A stretch of 64,000 nt of DNA from contig NZ_CP133771.1 in NCBI RefSeq assembly GCF_031348265.1, forward strand, positions 5,394,001 to 5,458,000, written 5' to 3'. Both the position numbers and the translations under genes were made by a program. The notes beneath the pieces are model-generated. The model searched no databases and was not told where the DNA came from. It saw nothing but the letters and a program-made list of their open reading frames with translations. This document shows, piece after piece, positions 35,623 to 47,519 of this stretch. Source of the stretch: Streptomyces collinus. Its GTDB lineage: Bacteria; Actinomycetota; Actinomycetes; Streptomycetales; Streptomycetaceae. The number at the start of each line of letters is the position of its first letter. Positions within the stretch are counted from its first letter, which is position 1.

Positions 35623-36180
35623 ATGTTCACGCGTTCCGTCAGGCGTAACGCCGTCGTCGCCGCAGCCCTGGCCCTGACCGCCGTCACCGCCACGAGCGCT
35701 GACGCCGCAGCTGACTCAGACACCAAGAAACCGAAGATCATCGAACTCGGAGGCAGCAAGGGCCTCAAGATGATCGAAGGCGCCGACGGCAAGGCCCTTC
35801 TGCAGGCCGACGCCACCGTGACCGCGGCTGCCGCCAACGTTTGCGGCTCCGGTTACACCATCTCCGCCGGCGCTGCGCGCTACGGCACCAACGCCAGCCT
35901 CTACCTGTGGTGGAACGGCAAGTACAGCGGCTCCAACAAGCTGTACGACAAGTACATCTGCGGTGTCCTCTTCAACGACACCGGCGCCGCGCGCTCCATG
36001 GGCATCCGGCTGAAGGACAACTTCACCGACACGCCTCACGCCGAGGACTTCGGCACGTACAGCACCTACGCCGGGCCCGTCTACCAGAAGCGCGGCGGCT
36101 GCGGCGAGGCGTACTCCTACATGAAGTCCGGGAGCAGGGTCGTCGTCGACAACATCTACACGATGTCCGGATGCAACTGA
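35623..36180 (+). CDS. Small secreted protein, spore-associated-protein-like
   Basis: 185 residues. Signal peptide MFTRSVRRNAVVAAALALTAVTATSADAAA, a 40-residue charged pro-region (KKPKIIELGGSKGLKMIEGADGK), then a compact domain starting VCGSGYTISAGAARYGTNASLYLWWNG. Four Cys (VCGSG, YICGV, GGCGE, SGCN) could form two disulfides. The CGSGY start, the YSTYAGPVY segment and the late GGCGEAY resemble, by eye, Streptomyces spore-associated protein A (SapA-type). That is a weak assignment. The gene lies after an AT-richer stretch and has no operon partner. Confidence 0.65.
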   Translation: MFTRSVRRNAVVAAALALTAVTATSADAAADSDTKKPKIIELGGSKGLKMIEGADGKALLQADATVTAAAANVCGSGYTISAGAARYGTNASLYLWWNGKYSGSNKLYDKYICGVLFNDTGAARSMGIRLKDNFTDTPHAEDFGTYSTYAGPVYQKRGGCGEAYSYMKSGSRVVVDNIYTMSGCN

Positions 36181-36294
36181 CCTGAACTCGTGACGGGCTG
36201 CGTAGCGCGCAGGGCGTCGGCAGGCATTCCAAGGCCGCGAATTCAATGCCGCTGACGTGCCCCAGGAAGACATCGCTGCCACCCTGCGGAGCGT

Positions 36295-36343
36295 TTCTCA
36301 GCGATCTGTCGCAGACGGCAGACCGACGACAGACCGCTGAGAA
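36295..36343. terminator. Bidirectional hairpin between convergent genes
   Basis: TTCTCAGCG (36295-36303) pairs with CGCTGAGAA (36335-36343), and, after one mismatch, TCTGTCG (36305-36311) pairs with CGACAGA (36327-36333). The total is 16 bp around a 15-nt loop, 34 bp from the end of the P60 gene. Confidence 0.65.
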
Positions 36344-36377
36344 TCCGACTGACTGGAACCGGCCCCGCAGGGACTTC

Positions 36378-37556
36378 TCAGGCCGGCCGCACCACGCTGT
36401 GGATGGCCGACTCGCCGTCGTAGTAGGTCGACTCCTCGCGCACGTACGTGCCGGGCTTCGGGGCGTGGATCATCATGCCGTTGCCGATGTAGATCCCGAC
36501 GTGGGTGACGTCGTCGTAGAAGAAGACCAGGTCACCGGGCTGGGCCTGGGAGAGCGGGACCGTGGTGCCGGCGTTCACCTGGTCGTAGGTCGTGCGCGGC
36601 AGGTCGACGCCGGCGGCCTTCCAGGCGGCCTGGGTGAGACCGGAGCAGTCGTAGGAGCCGGGGCCGACCGCGCCCCACACATACGGCTTGCCGATCTGCG
36701 CGCGGGCGAAGGCGAGCGCCTTGTCGGCCTTGGTGGCGTACGAGGAGTCGGCCGGGGCCGTCGAGGTGGACGAGCCGGAGCCCGCCGAACCCGACGACGA
36801 GGATCCGCTGTCCTGCTGCTGGGCGGCCTCCTCCTGCGCCTGCTGCTGCGCGGCCTGCTGCCGGGCCAGCTCTGCGGCCTTGCGGGCGGCCTCCTCCTGC
36901 TTCTCCTTCTCGATCGCCGCGAGCCGGGCCTTCTCCTCGGCGGTCAGCTTCGACATCAGCTCGCGCGCGTCGGCGAGCTTGCGCTGGACGGTCGCCTTGG
37001 CGGCCTTCAGATCGCCCTGCGACTCGGTGAGCGCCTCCAGGCTCTCGGTGGCCTCCTGGCGCTTCGTCATCGTCTCGGACTGCTGCGCGATGTAGTCGTC
37101 GACCGCGACCTTCTGGCGGCCCGTCATCCGGTCCATCAGCTGGGTCTGGTCGAAGTAGTCCTGCGGGGTGTCCGCCAGCAGGAACGTCGCCGTGTCCGGG
37201 GCGGCGGCGCCGGTGCGGTACTGGGCGGAGGCGAAGGACCCCAGCTCCTCGCGCGCCTCGTTGAGCTTCTGGGTGCGCTTCGCGACGTCGTCGATGAGGG
37301 CGTCGGCGCGTTTGCGCTGCTTCGCCGTCTTCTCCTTGGCCGCGTTGTACTTCTCGGTCGCCGACCCCGCCTGGCGGTACAGGTCGTCGACCTTCTTCTC
37401 GACTTCTTCCAGGCTGGGTTTGTCGTCGGCCTCGGGGGCGGCGTTGGCCGACTGGGACAGCAGGGCCACGGAGGTGAGGGCCGCCGTTGCGAGGGCGGGG
37501 GTCCGTATGCCTGCCACGCGCGTACCCGTAGGACGCGACTTGCGGTGCGACGCCAA
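36378..37556 (-). CDS. NlpC/P60 peptidoglycan endopeptidase (second copy, riboswitch-controlled)
   Basis: 392 residues from TTG 37556 (GGAAGGAG about 9 nt upstream; the paralogue starts with GTG at the equivalent codon). Secreted N-terminus, then a coiled coil (about 45-230; EEVEKKVDDLYRQAGSATEKYNAAKEKTAKQRKR...). A Gln/Ala-rich stretch (ARQQAAQQQAQEEAAQQQ) and a Ser/Gly linker lead to the P60 domain with YDCSGLTQAAWKAAG (Cys), THVGIYIGNG (His) and MIHAPK. It hydrolyses peptidoglycan cross-link peptides outside the cell. The c-di-AMP riboswitch upstream links expression to wall and osmotic state. Confidence 0.94.
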   Translation of the reverse strand: MASHRKSRPTGTRVAGIRTPALATAALTSVALLSQSANAAPEADDKPSLEEVEKKVDDLYRQAGSATEKYNAAKEKTAKQRKRADALIDDVAKRTQKLNEAREELGSFASAQYRTGAAAPDTATFLLADTPQDYFDQTQLMDRMTGRQKVAVDDYIAQQSETMTKRQEATESLEALTESQGDLKAAKATVQRKLADARELMSKLTAEEKARLAAIEKEKQEEAARKAAELARQQAAQQQAQEEAAQQQDSGSSSSGSAGSGSSTSTAPADSSYATKADKALAFARAQIGKPYVWGAVGPGSYDCSGLTQAAWKAAGVDLPRTTYDQVNAGTTVPLSQAQPGDLVFFYDDVTHVGIYIGNGMMIHAPKPGTYVREESTYYDGESAIHSVVRPA

Positions 37557-37565
37557 GGGAGGCGA

Positions 37566-37735
37566 CTCCTTCCACGTTCCGCCTACCGGGTTAGCTGTCG
37601 GGTTCGGGCGGGTGGTTCGGAAGGTTTGCCCTACGGCCTTCTCCGCACAGGGAGTCGGGCCGATTCACCCCAGGTTCACGGTTGGGTCCCCGGCTCCGGC
37701 TGCCACTGCGGCACACCGGACTCGGCGGAGGCCGC
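37566..37735 (-). ncRNA. c-di-AMP riboswitch (ydaO/yuaA class) upstream of the P60 gene
   Basis: On the minus strand the leader holds the motif blocks of this class in order. These are GCCGCAGTGGCAGCCGGAG, GGGGACCCAAC, GGGGTGAATCGG (37671-37660), GGGCAAACC, CCGAACCACCCGCC, and GACAGCTAACCCGGTAGGC (37599-37581). The ribosome binding site follows at once. In Streptomyces this RNA typically precedes wall hydrolase genes and turns them off when c-di-AMP is high. Ends are approximate. Confidence 0.9.
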
Positions 37736-38019
37736 GCGGCCCGGCGACGTTCGCCGGTGGGGGTCATGCGGCCTGGTCGCACGGTAGCCAACTCGTGTGG
37801 CCCCTGTGAAGGTTGATGGGTGATATGCCCGATACATTTTCGTGACCTCGGTCATGAACGTTGCCGAGAGTGAATGATCGAGGGGGTTTGGTCACGTTTC
37901 ATCCATGATTGCGGGGGGTGTAGCAGGCCGTGATCATGCGGTCATGGAGGGCGACAATGCGCCGCCGGCCGGTCGCCGGGGGGTCGGGCGCCCGGCGATG
38001 TTCTCAGGGCGGCGGCGGG

Positions 38020-38042
38020 CTGTCAGTGGGGCGCCCTAGACT
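38020..38042 (+). promoter_or_regulatory. RecA-independent DNA-damage (PafBC/ClpR-type) promoter of pcrA
   Basis: CTGTCAGTG (38020-38028), eight bases, then TAGACT (38037-38042) match the consensus TTGTCRGTG-N8-TANNNT at all but the first base. The -10 ends 9 nt before the ATG. Confidence 0.7.
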
Positions 38043-38051
38043 CGGAGAGCG

Positions 38052-40529
<2,478 letters not shown>

Positions 40530-40542
40530 CCCTGTGAGGTGA

Positions 40543-40567
40543 GCCCCGTCGGACGGACCGGCGGGGC
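40543..40567. terminator. Hairpin between convergent pcrA and M23 peptidase
   Basis: GCCCCGTCGG (40543-40552) pairs with CCGGCGGGGC (40558-40567), ten pairs with one G-T, around a 5-nt loop in a 48-bp gap between stops. Confidence 0.7.
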
Positions 40568-40577
40568 AGGCGGGACG

Positions 40578-42116
40578 TTACGAAGGGTCGATGCCGTGGC
40601 TGCGCAGCCACGGGAGCGGGTCGATCGCCGAGCCGCCGGCCGGGCGCACCTCGAAGTGCAAGTGAGGGCCTGTGGAGTTGCCGGAGTTGCCCGATCGGGC
40701 GATCGGATCGCCCGCCTTCACGGTCGTACCCGAGGGGACCGTGTAGGTGGAGAGGTGGCAGTACCACGTCTCCGTGCCGTCCTTGGCGGTCACGACCATC
40801 ATGTTGCCGTACGCGCTGTTCCACTGGGTGCGCACAGTGCCGTCGGTCGCGGCCATCACGGTCGTGCCGTACGAGACGGGGAAGTCGATGCCGGTGTGCA
40901 GAGACATCCAGTTGATGCCGGACTGGCCGTAGTAGGCGCTGAGTCCGTGCCGCGCGACCGGCAGGGCGAATTTGGGGCGCAGCCGCTCCTTGCGGGCCGC
41001 TTCCTCCGCCGCGCGCTTCTTCTCGGCCGCCTGCTGGGCCTTGAGGTCGATGCGCTCCTGCGTACGGCTGGCCCGGTCGGCGAAGTCGTCGGCGCCGGCG
41101 GAGAGGCTCTGCAGCTGGGTGTCCAGCTTGTTGTTGGCGGCGGCCGGCTTGACCGGCTGCGCGTCCGCCGCGGTCGTCTGAGCGTCCGCGGCACTGTCGT
41201 CGGCGAAGGCGCCGACGGAGACGGCGGCGATCCCGGCGACACCCATCACGCAGGCCGAGGGCACCGCGATGGTCATCAGCGCCGAGCGCTTGGGCGGTGT
41301 GCGGCGGCGGGATCGGGAAGCGGCGCGCGAGGCCGCACGCCCCGAGGGAGCGGGGGTGACGTCCTCCTGGCCGTCCAGAAGCGGGGTGACGACGGGCAGT
41401 TCACCGGTGGCGGCCGGTTCATCGCCCTCCACGGCGGCGTCGTGGAAGCCGGCTTCGGCGGATTCGTCGTAGGCGACCTGCTCGAAGGCCGAGGTCTCGT
41501 GCTGGTCGAAGGTTTCGGCGGGGTGCTCGTACGCGTCCGGGTCCGATGCGGCGGTGCCGTCGGAGTTCCACTGCGTGGCGTCGTAGGCGCCCGTGTCGAA
41601 GGTTTGCGTGCCCCACTCCCACTGCTGGGTGTGGTCGGCGGGGTTGCCGGACTGGTCCGGCTTGAGCCAGGCGCCGGACTCCCACTGCCCGGTGGCGTCG
41701 GGGGAGGGGGCCTGGGACGGGATGGCCGACATCGGTTGCTGTTCGGCCGTCCAGGAGGTCGTGTCGTAGACGCCGGTGTCGTAGGCGGCGTGGTGCTGGG
41801 CCGCGTAGGCGTCGTAGTGCACGTTCTCGTGCGTGCCGGTGGGCCAGTGGCCGGTGTCGTAGCCGCCCGTGTCCTGGCCGCTGCCCGGCATGTCGCCGAA
41901 GAGGGGGTCGGTCGCGAAGCTCGCGGTGGTGTGCCCGGTGGCGTCGAAACCGGCGCCGTTGGTACCGGTGGGGTCAAATCCGGTGGCGGCGTAGTCGCCG
42001 TACGTGGTGAAGTCGCCGTACTGGGCTTCCTGGGTGCCGTACGACGCGTAGTGCGCGGAGGCGGCGTCGGAAGCCGGAGCCGGGGTCATGGTCCCCGACG
42101 GGTGACGGTCGTTCAC
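40578..42116 (-). CDS. Membrane-anchored M23 (LytM) family metallopeptidase
   Basis: 512 residues from GTG 42116 (VNDRHPSGTMTPAPAS). The first 290 residues are unusual: Tyr/Gln/Thr/Trp-rich and acidic with degenerate repeats such as DTGGYDTGHW, DTGVYDTTSW and DTGAYDATQW. After an Arg cluster comes one TM helix (ALMTIAVPSACVMGVAGIAAVSVGAFA). A short coiled coil (ASRTQERIDLKAQQAAEKKRAAEEAARKE) leads to the LytM domain. Its zinc ligands are visible in HTGIDFPVSYG and in PHLHFEV, so it should be an active endopeptidase. Position next to pcrA resembles Rv0950c in M. tuberculosis (from memory). Confidence 0.9.
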   Translation of the reverse strand: MNDRHPSGTMTPAPASDAASAHYASYGTQEAQYGDFTTYGDYAATGFDPTGTNGAGFDATGHTTASFATDPLFGDMPGSGQDTGGYDTGHWPTGTHENVHYDAYAAQHHAAYDTGVYDTTSWTAEQQPMSAIPSQAPSPDATGQWESGAWLKPDQSGNPADHTQQWEWGTQTFDTGAYDATQWNSDGTAASDPDAYEHPAETFDQHETSAFEQVAYDESAEAGFHDAAVEGDEPAATGELPVVTPLLDGQEDVTPAPSGRAASRAASRSRRRTPPKRSALMTIAVPSACVMGVAGIAAVSVGAFADDSAADAQTTAADAQPVKPAAANNKLDTQLQSLSAGADDFADRASRTQERIDLKAQQAAEKKRAAEEAARKERLRPKFALPVARHGLSAYYGQSGINWMSLHTGIDFPVSYGTTVMAATDGTVRTQWNSAYGNMMVVTAKDGTETWYCHLSTYTVPSGTTVKAGDPIARSGNSGNSTGPHLHFEVRPAGGSAIDPLPWLRSHGIDPS

Positions 42117-42164
42117 CAACTTCTCTTTCGCCTCGACAACAGGGGCTGCCAGAGCAGTGCGGCG

Positions 42165-42194
42165 ACTGTACCCGGCGGTACGCGGGCACGACAA
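42165..42194 (-). promoter_or_regulatory. Vegetative-type promoter of the M23 peptidase gene
   Basis: On the minus strand, TTGTCG (42194-42189), 18 bp, then TACAGT (42170-42165), about 49 bp before the GTG start. Confidence 0.45.
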
Positions 42195-42335
42195 TCTTCG
42201 GCAGGTTTCGCCCGCGCAGGAAACGGGCATTCGGCCGTGTTTTGGCGGACGGCGGGCACGGGTTTGGCCCTGTGTTCGAAGTTTGTTCGATGCTGATCGG
42301 TGCTTCGGCGCTGAGTGATCGCTGTATGACGATTC

Positions 42336-43199
42336 TCAGGCGACGGTCAGACCGCCGGTGTGTTCGGCGGACGGTTCACCCGCGTGTGCCGTGTCCAGAA
42401 CCTGCCGTATGCCGTTGGCGACGGCGGGGTGCACGGGCAGAGCGAGATGGCCGATGCCGGTCACGCGCACGTTCTGCGCCGTCAGATCGGGATGGTCGAC
42501 GCAGGCCGTCTCCAGCGGGTCCATCACGTGGTCCAGGTCGCTCCAGAAGCTGACGAAGTGCGTACGGCAGTCGGGGGCGGGCAGAGCGAGCTCCTCGAGT
42601 ACCGGTGAGCCGGGGCGCATCTGGCGCACGATGGGGTGCGCGTCGGCGAAGGGCGCCACTCGGGTTCCCGAATGCGGCGTGCCGAGCGTGACCAGGGTCC
42701 GTACGCGCGTGTCGCCGCCGAGCCGCTGCACGTAATAACGCGCTATCAGTCCACCGAGGCTGTGCCCGACGACGTCGACCCGGTCGGCGCCCGTGCGCTC
42801 GCAGAGCTCCTCGATGCGCCGGCCGAGCAGTTCGGCGGCGGCCCGTATGTCGCAGGTCAGCGGCGAGTAGTTGAGCGACTCGATCTGCTGCCTGCCGTGC
42901 TGGGCGAGGCTGCGGCGCAGCAGGACGAAGACCGAGCGGTTGTCGATGAATCCGTGCAGCAGCAGGACCGGCGGCTTGGCCTCCGTGGGCAGTTGGGCGG
43001 CGCCGTCCGCCGGCAGTGCCGGGACGGGGGCGCGGCGCTCCTGGGTGATGCCGGACGGATAGAGGAGGAGGTGCCCGGCCAGGATCGCGATCTCCAGGGC
43101 GGTGGCCTTCAGAAGGGCCAGGGAGAGTCCCGCCAGCCTGCCCGGCAGCAGACGCTCGCAGAACGGAAGAAAGGGCAGAGCCGCCCTGGTGACCTTCAT
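42336..43199 (-). CDS. Alpha/beta-hydrolase, triacylglycerol lipase-like
   Basis: 287 residues from ATG 43199 (GGAGG 6 nt upstream). An N-terminal hydrophobic segment (ALPFLPFCERLLPGRLAGLSLALLKATALEIAILAGHLLLY) may anchor it to the membrane. The core has PPVLLLHGFIDNRSVF (oxyanion HG), the nucleophile elbow VVGHSLGGLIARYYVQ, LVTLGTPHSGT, the acid in SFWSDLDHVMDP and a late His in GIGHLALPVHPAV. This is the class 2 lipase/EstA pattern. Natural substrate unknown. Confidence 0.87.
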   Translation of the reverse strand: MKVTRAALPFLPFCERLLPGRLAGLSLALLKATALEIAILAGHLLLYPSGITQERRAPVPALPADGAAQLPTEAKPPVLLLHGFIDNRSVFVLLRRSLAQHGRQQIESLNYSPLTCDIRAAAELLGRRIEELCERTGADRVDVVGHSLGGLIARYYVQRLGGDTRVRTLVTLGTPHSGTRVAPFADAHPIVRQMRPGSPVLEELALPAPDCRTHFVSFWSDLDHVMDPLETACVDHPDLTAQNVRVTGIGHLALPVHPAVANGIRQVLDTAHAGEPSAEHTGGLTVA

Positions 43200-43723
43200 G
43201 GCCGACCTCCTGTCGGCACGCGGGAGGACGCCTCCGCCCCCCGGGTGCCCTCGTGGAAAGCAGCTGCGAAGACGGCCGGCCATGACCGCGAGAGCGGCGT
43301 GAGCCGCGTGAGCTGCGGGGGCAGAGTGCGGCGTGTGGCGTGTGTGACGCCGGTGGTGCGACGGGGGTCCCCGATCGGTGGGGTGACGAGGCTCCCCGCT
43401 GGTGCGCCGTGTCTGCCCTGCGTGCTGTGCGTGCGGTGCTTGCCCTGCGTGCTTTCGCCGAAGCGCCGTGCTGTCGCGGTCCGTGGTGGACGGTGCGGTC
43501 GTACGGCGATTTCGGTGCGGCTCCCCTTGCGCTTGTCCCATCGTGTGATTTCCCCCTCGGTATCCACCGCGAAACTGCCGGTTGCGGGATGCTGGAGATA
43601 ACGTTCGTTCACTTGCCCGGAGGGTTCGGGGCGGGGTGTCCGTGCGGTGCGGCGTGTACGGCTTGCCCGATGTGTGCGGTACTTGTCGATACGGATGGAT
43701 GTAGTCGCTTCATGGAGGCAGTG
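43200..43723. other. 524-bp region between the lipase and icmB
   Basis: Divergent promoter region with strong G/T bias on the plus strand. It contains a direct repeat TGCCCTGCGTGCT at 43414-43426 and 43441-43453. Open frames run through it but their translations look like noise. I find no convincing -35/-10 pair or RNA gene. Confidence 0.4.
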
Positions 43724-44140
<417 letters not shown>

Positions 44141-44319
44141 CCCTCCGGCGGATCGCCCCGGATGCCCCGGCCCGGCCGGAGCCGGCGCGCCCCCTGTGCT
44201 GTGGGGCTGCTTCGTCGGGCCGCCGGCCGCGACCGCCTCCGGCGGCCGCCCCGGCCGTCGGCACACCCGGCGGCAGTCGCTCGCCGCGGGGCACCCGCCC
44301 CCGGAGGCGCCGGCGGGGG

Positions 44320-45999
44320 TCAGGCCGCTCCCAGCTCCTCGGCCATCGCCGCACGCAGACGCAGGGTCGTCACCAGCCGCTGGAAGGCCTCCGCCCAGTA
44401 GCCCCCGGCTCCCGGCGACGCGTTCTCCGGTTCGTCGGGTACGGCCAGCAGCGCGTCGAGCCGGGAGGCCTCGGACGGGTCGAGGCAGCGCTCCGCCAGG
44501 CCCATGACCCCGCTGAAACTCCATGGATAGCTCCCTGCGTCCCGAGCGATGTTGAGCGCGTCCACCACGGCCCGCCCGAGCGGAGCCGCCCAGGGCACCG
44601 CACACACCCCGAGCAGCTGGAAGGCCTCGGACAGGCCGTGCGCGGCGATGAAGCCGGCCACCCACTCGGCCCGTTCGGCGGCGCCCAGCGTGCCGAGCAA
44701 CTTGGCGCGTTCGGCCAGGGACACCGCCCCCGGACCGCCCGCCTCCGGCGCCGACGGATCGCCGAGCAGCGCGCGTGACCACGCGGCGTCCCGCTGGCGC
44801 ACCGCCGCCCGGCACCACGCCGCGTGCAGCTCGCCCTGCCAGCCGTCCGCCACCGGCAGCGCCACGATCTCCCGGGGCGTGCGCCCGCCGAGCCGCCGCG
44901 ACCACGTGCCGAGCGGTGCCGCCTCCACCAGCTGACCGAGCCACCAGGAGCGTTCGCCGCGCCCCGCGGGGGCCTTCGCCACGACGCCGTCGCGTTCCAT
45001 GCCCGGATCGCACTCGTGCGGCGCCTCGACGGCGATCGTCGCAGTGGTCTGCGTGGTCCCCCCGGGTATGTCGTCCCCGGCCCCGGCTGCTCGCTTCGGG
45101 GCGGACCGCATGTGGTCGATGGCGACGCACGCCTCCGCCCTGACCGCCATCCGTGCGGCGAGCGCCGAACCGGGCAGGGCCGACAGCAGTTCCGCGGCCG
45201 TCGCCCGGACATTGCGGCTGCGATCGGCCAGGGCCTGTTCCAGGAACGGCTCGTCGTCCGGGCCGAGGCCCTCGCGCAGCGAATCGAGGAACATCAGCCG
45301 GTCCTCGGCCCGTTCCGTCCCCCACGTCGTCGCGAGCAGGTCGCGCGCGGCCGCCGGGGTGCGAGAACGCAGCGCGGAGAGCAGAGCGACGCGTTCGGCG
45401 AACAGGCCCTCCTGCCACAACTGCCGGACGCTGTCGTCGTCCTGGAGGTGCGGCAGGGCCGCTCCGCCGCCCGGGGTCGCGCGCAGAGCGAACCGCCAGT
45501 CCGGGTTCAGCCGGGCCAGCCACAAGGCTCGCGGCCCCGCGAACTCCAGTGCCGCCGGACGCAGGTCGGTACGCCCCCGGGCCGCGTCCAGCAACGCCGG
45601 AAGCACCTGCGGAGGCGGTGCGAAACCCCGGGCGTTCGCCACCGCGAGCCACTGCGGCAGCAGCTCCGTCAGATCCGGCGCGGCACCCCGCCGCCCTCCG
45701 CCGGACGGGCCGGGGCGGTCGGCCAGCAGCATCGCGAGCCTGCGGGCGGCAGCGGGCGGCAGCGCCGGGCGGGAGTCCTCCGGAGCCGCCTGCGGGCGCT
45801 CTGCCGCCCGCGCCGGGCGCAGACCGGCCCGGCGCCGTACGGTCTCCACGGCCGCCGCGTCCAGCAGGGCCAGGGGTGCGTCCGGGCCCGGCGCGGTACC
45901 GGGCGGGGTGCGCCGGTCGGTGCCCAGCAGCGCGGTGGTGACGAGCCCCTCCCAGGCGTCCGCGCCGGCCGCGTCCACAGGAGCGGAGGTCCTGGTCAT
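44320..45999 (-). CDS. DUF5691-type protein, leftward arm of the SWIM/MoxR module
   Basis: 559 residues, no signal or TM. It begins WEGLVTTALLGTDRRTPP and continues as an Ala/Leu/Arg-rich helical repeat protein. HEAT-like units are visible in the middle (LADRSRNVRATAAELLSALPGSALAARMAVRAEACV), suggesting a curved scaffold. The family (DUF5691, named from memory) has no known activity. It lies 133 bp downstream of the SWIM gene on the same strand and is probably co-transcribed from the same damage-type promoter. Its partners are likely the MoxR/VWA proteins encoded across the divergent promoter. Confidence 0.78.
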   Translation of the reverse strand: MTRTSAPVDAAGADAWEGLVTTALLGTDRRTPPGTAPGPDAPLALLDAAAVETVRRRAGLRPARAAERPQAAPEDSRPALPPAAARRLAMLLADRPGPSGGGRRGAAPDLTELLPQWLAVANARGFAPPPQVLPALLDAARGRTDLRPAALEFAGPRALWLARLNPDWRFALRATPGGGAALPHLQDDDSVRQLWQEGLFAERVALLSALRSRTPAAARDLLATTWGTERAEDRLMFLDSLREGLGPDDEPFLEQALADRSRNVRATAAELLSALPGSALAARMAVRAEACVAIDHMRSAPKRAAGAGDDIPGGTTQTTATIAVEAPHECDPGMERDGVVAKAPAGRGERSWWLGQLVEAAPLGTWSRRLGGRTPREIVALPVADGWQGELHAAWCRAAVRQRDAAWSRALLGDPSAPEAGGPGAVSLAERAKLLGTLGAAERAEWVAGFIAAHGLSEAFQLLGVCAVPWAAPLGRAVVDALNIARDAGSYPWSFSGVMGLAERCLDPSEASRLDALLAVPDEPENASPGAGGYWAEAFQRLVTTLRLRAAMAEELGAA

Positions 46000-46132
46000 G
46001 AGCTTCCTTTCCGCGGGGCGCCCGGTAGTTGAAGACTCGCCCTTACCGGTTGTCCCGTGATGCCTGAAAAATGCGTGGACCCGTGGGATGGGTGGGGCCG
46101 GCCGATGTGCCGTGAGCGGGGCCGCCGCCGGT

Positions 46133-47488
46133 TCAGCACAGCGCGACCGCGTCGCCCGGCCCCTCGGGCCAGGCCGTCAGCGGCGTGAAGCCCTGGTGGC
46201 CGCACTCGCCGAAGACCCTGACCGGGGCCCCGCCCGACAGGGCGACGAGCCGCCACAGGCCCGGCCGGGAGCGCGCGGCGGGAGTCAGCGGCAACGCCGC
46301 GTCCTCGTCGGCGTCCGCCAGCTGCCAGGAGTCGCCGTCCGGCGTGGGAACGACCCGGTCCAGCGTCACCGGGACGGACTCCAGCCACGGGTCCTCGCGC
46401 AGGGCGTCGCCGTAACGGGCCGCCGCCTGGGCCGTGGTCACCCCCGGCGGACGGGTCGCCGCGGGCGCGGGCGGGGTGAACTGCTCGCCCAGGGCCACCC
46501 GCGGCTGCCCGGCGCCCGGGTACGCGGACACCTCGGCCTCCAGACTCAGGCCCACCGGCAGCGCCAGCTCCGGGGCGCGGCCGGCCGCGCCGTAGGAGAG
46601 GAGCAGCACGGTGCGGTGCGAGGCGTCGCCGTGCAGCCAGATCCGGCGGGTCGTCAGGCGCGGGTCCGTCGTGTCGTACTGGGCGAGGACCAGCCAGCGG
46701 TCGCGCAGCAGCGGGCCGTCCGCGGAGGTCGGGAGGCCCATGCGGGAGCGGACCGTGGCGGCGAGACCGGCCGGGAGCCGCTCGCGGCGCCGCCAGCCCC
46801 GCCCCAGGAGATGCAGCAGCGCGCACTCCTCCAGCAGCCGCACCGGCCAGCCCGGCCCGGTCGACGGAATCGCCCCCAACTCCCGCACCCGCCCCGCCAG
46901 TCCCTGCGCCTGGGCGTCGACCATGCGGGCCGCCGTCTCCTCCCAGAGGCCGTACCCCGACTGCTCAGCGGTCGCCAGACCGCCGCGCAGCAGGTCGACC
47001 AGGCGCTGCTCCAGCTCCACCGCGCCCGCAGAGACCCGCTCGGCCCGGCGCTCCGCCCGCCGACGCGCCGCCTCGGGATCAGCGGACCCGGACGGCGCAC
47101 CGGAGCCGGCACCGGCCCTCTTCGCCTCCGCGCGCTCGCGCCGCCCCTCGGTCCACTGCGCGGCCCATTCCGGCGTCTGCCCCGGCGGCACCGCCGCCTC
47201 GTCGGCGGCCCAGAGCAGCAGCAGCCCCAGCGCGTGCTTGCACGGGAACTTGCGGCTCGGACAACTGCACTTGTACGCGGGGCCCGCGGCGTCCGCGATG
47301 TCCACGACCGTTTGATACGGCTTGCTTCCGCTGCCCTTGCACAGCCCCCACACCGTCCCCTCGTCGGAACTCCCCGCCTCGGACCACGGCCCCGCCGCGC
47401 CGAGTTTGCTTCCCGCTTTGCGTGAAGCGGCGTCAGGCGCCAGTGCCAGCACCTGGTCCGCGGTCCAGCGCACCCCCTGCTGAGTCAT
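46133..47488 (-). CDS. SWIM zinc-finger protein
   Basis: 451 residues from ATG 47488, seven nt after a -10 box, so probably leaderless. The SWIM motif CxCx6CxH is exact: C74-S-C76, C83-K-H85 in YKCSCPSRKFPCKHALGLLLLW. It is preceded by GLCKGSGSKPYQTVVDIAD. A helical Arg/Ala-rich middle (about 110-145) and a beta-rich C-terminal half follow; no helicase or transposase domain is fused. SWIM fingers bind DNA or protein. The gene heads the left arm of a divergent module with DUF5691, opposite MoxR-DUF5682-VWA. Confidence 0.88.
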   Translation of the reverse strand: MTQQGVRWTADQVLALAPDAASRKAGSKLGAAGPWSEAGSSDEGTVWGLCKGSGSKPYQTVVDIADAAGPAYKCSCPSRKFPCKHALGLLLLWAADEAAVPPGQTPEWAAQWTEGRRERAEAKRAGAGSGAPSGSADPEAARRRAERRAERVSAGAVELEQRLVDLLRGGLATAEQSGYGLWEETAARMVDAQAQGLAGRVRELGAIPSTGPGWPVRLLEECALLHLLGRGWRRRERLPAGLAATVRSRMGLPTSADGPLLRDRWLVLAQYDTTDPRLTTRRIWLHGDASHRTVLLLSYGAAGRAPELALPVGLSLEAEVSAYPGAGQPRVALGEQFTPPAPAATRPPGVTTAQAAARYGDALREDPWLESVPVTLDRVVPTPDGDSWQLADADEDAALPLTPAARSRPGLWRLVALSGGAPVRVFGECGHQGFTPLTAWPEGPGDAVALC

Positions 47489-47495
47489 GCCACCG

Positions 47496-47519
47496 AAGGT
47501 AGATCCCACCACTGACAAT
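47496..47519 (-). promoter_or_regulatory. DNA-damage-type promoter of the SWIM gene
   Basis: On the minus strand, TTGTCAGTG, eight bases, TACCTT (47501-47496): a full match to the RecA-NDp consensus TTGTCRGTG-N8-TANNNT. The start codon follows 7 nt later. Confidence 0.8.
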
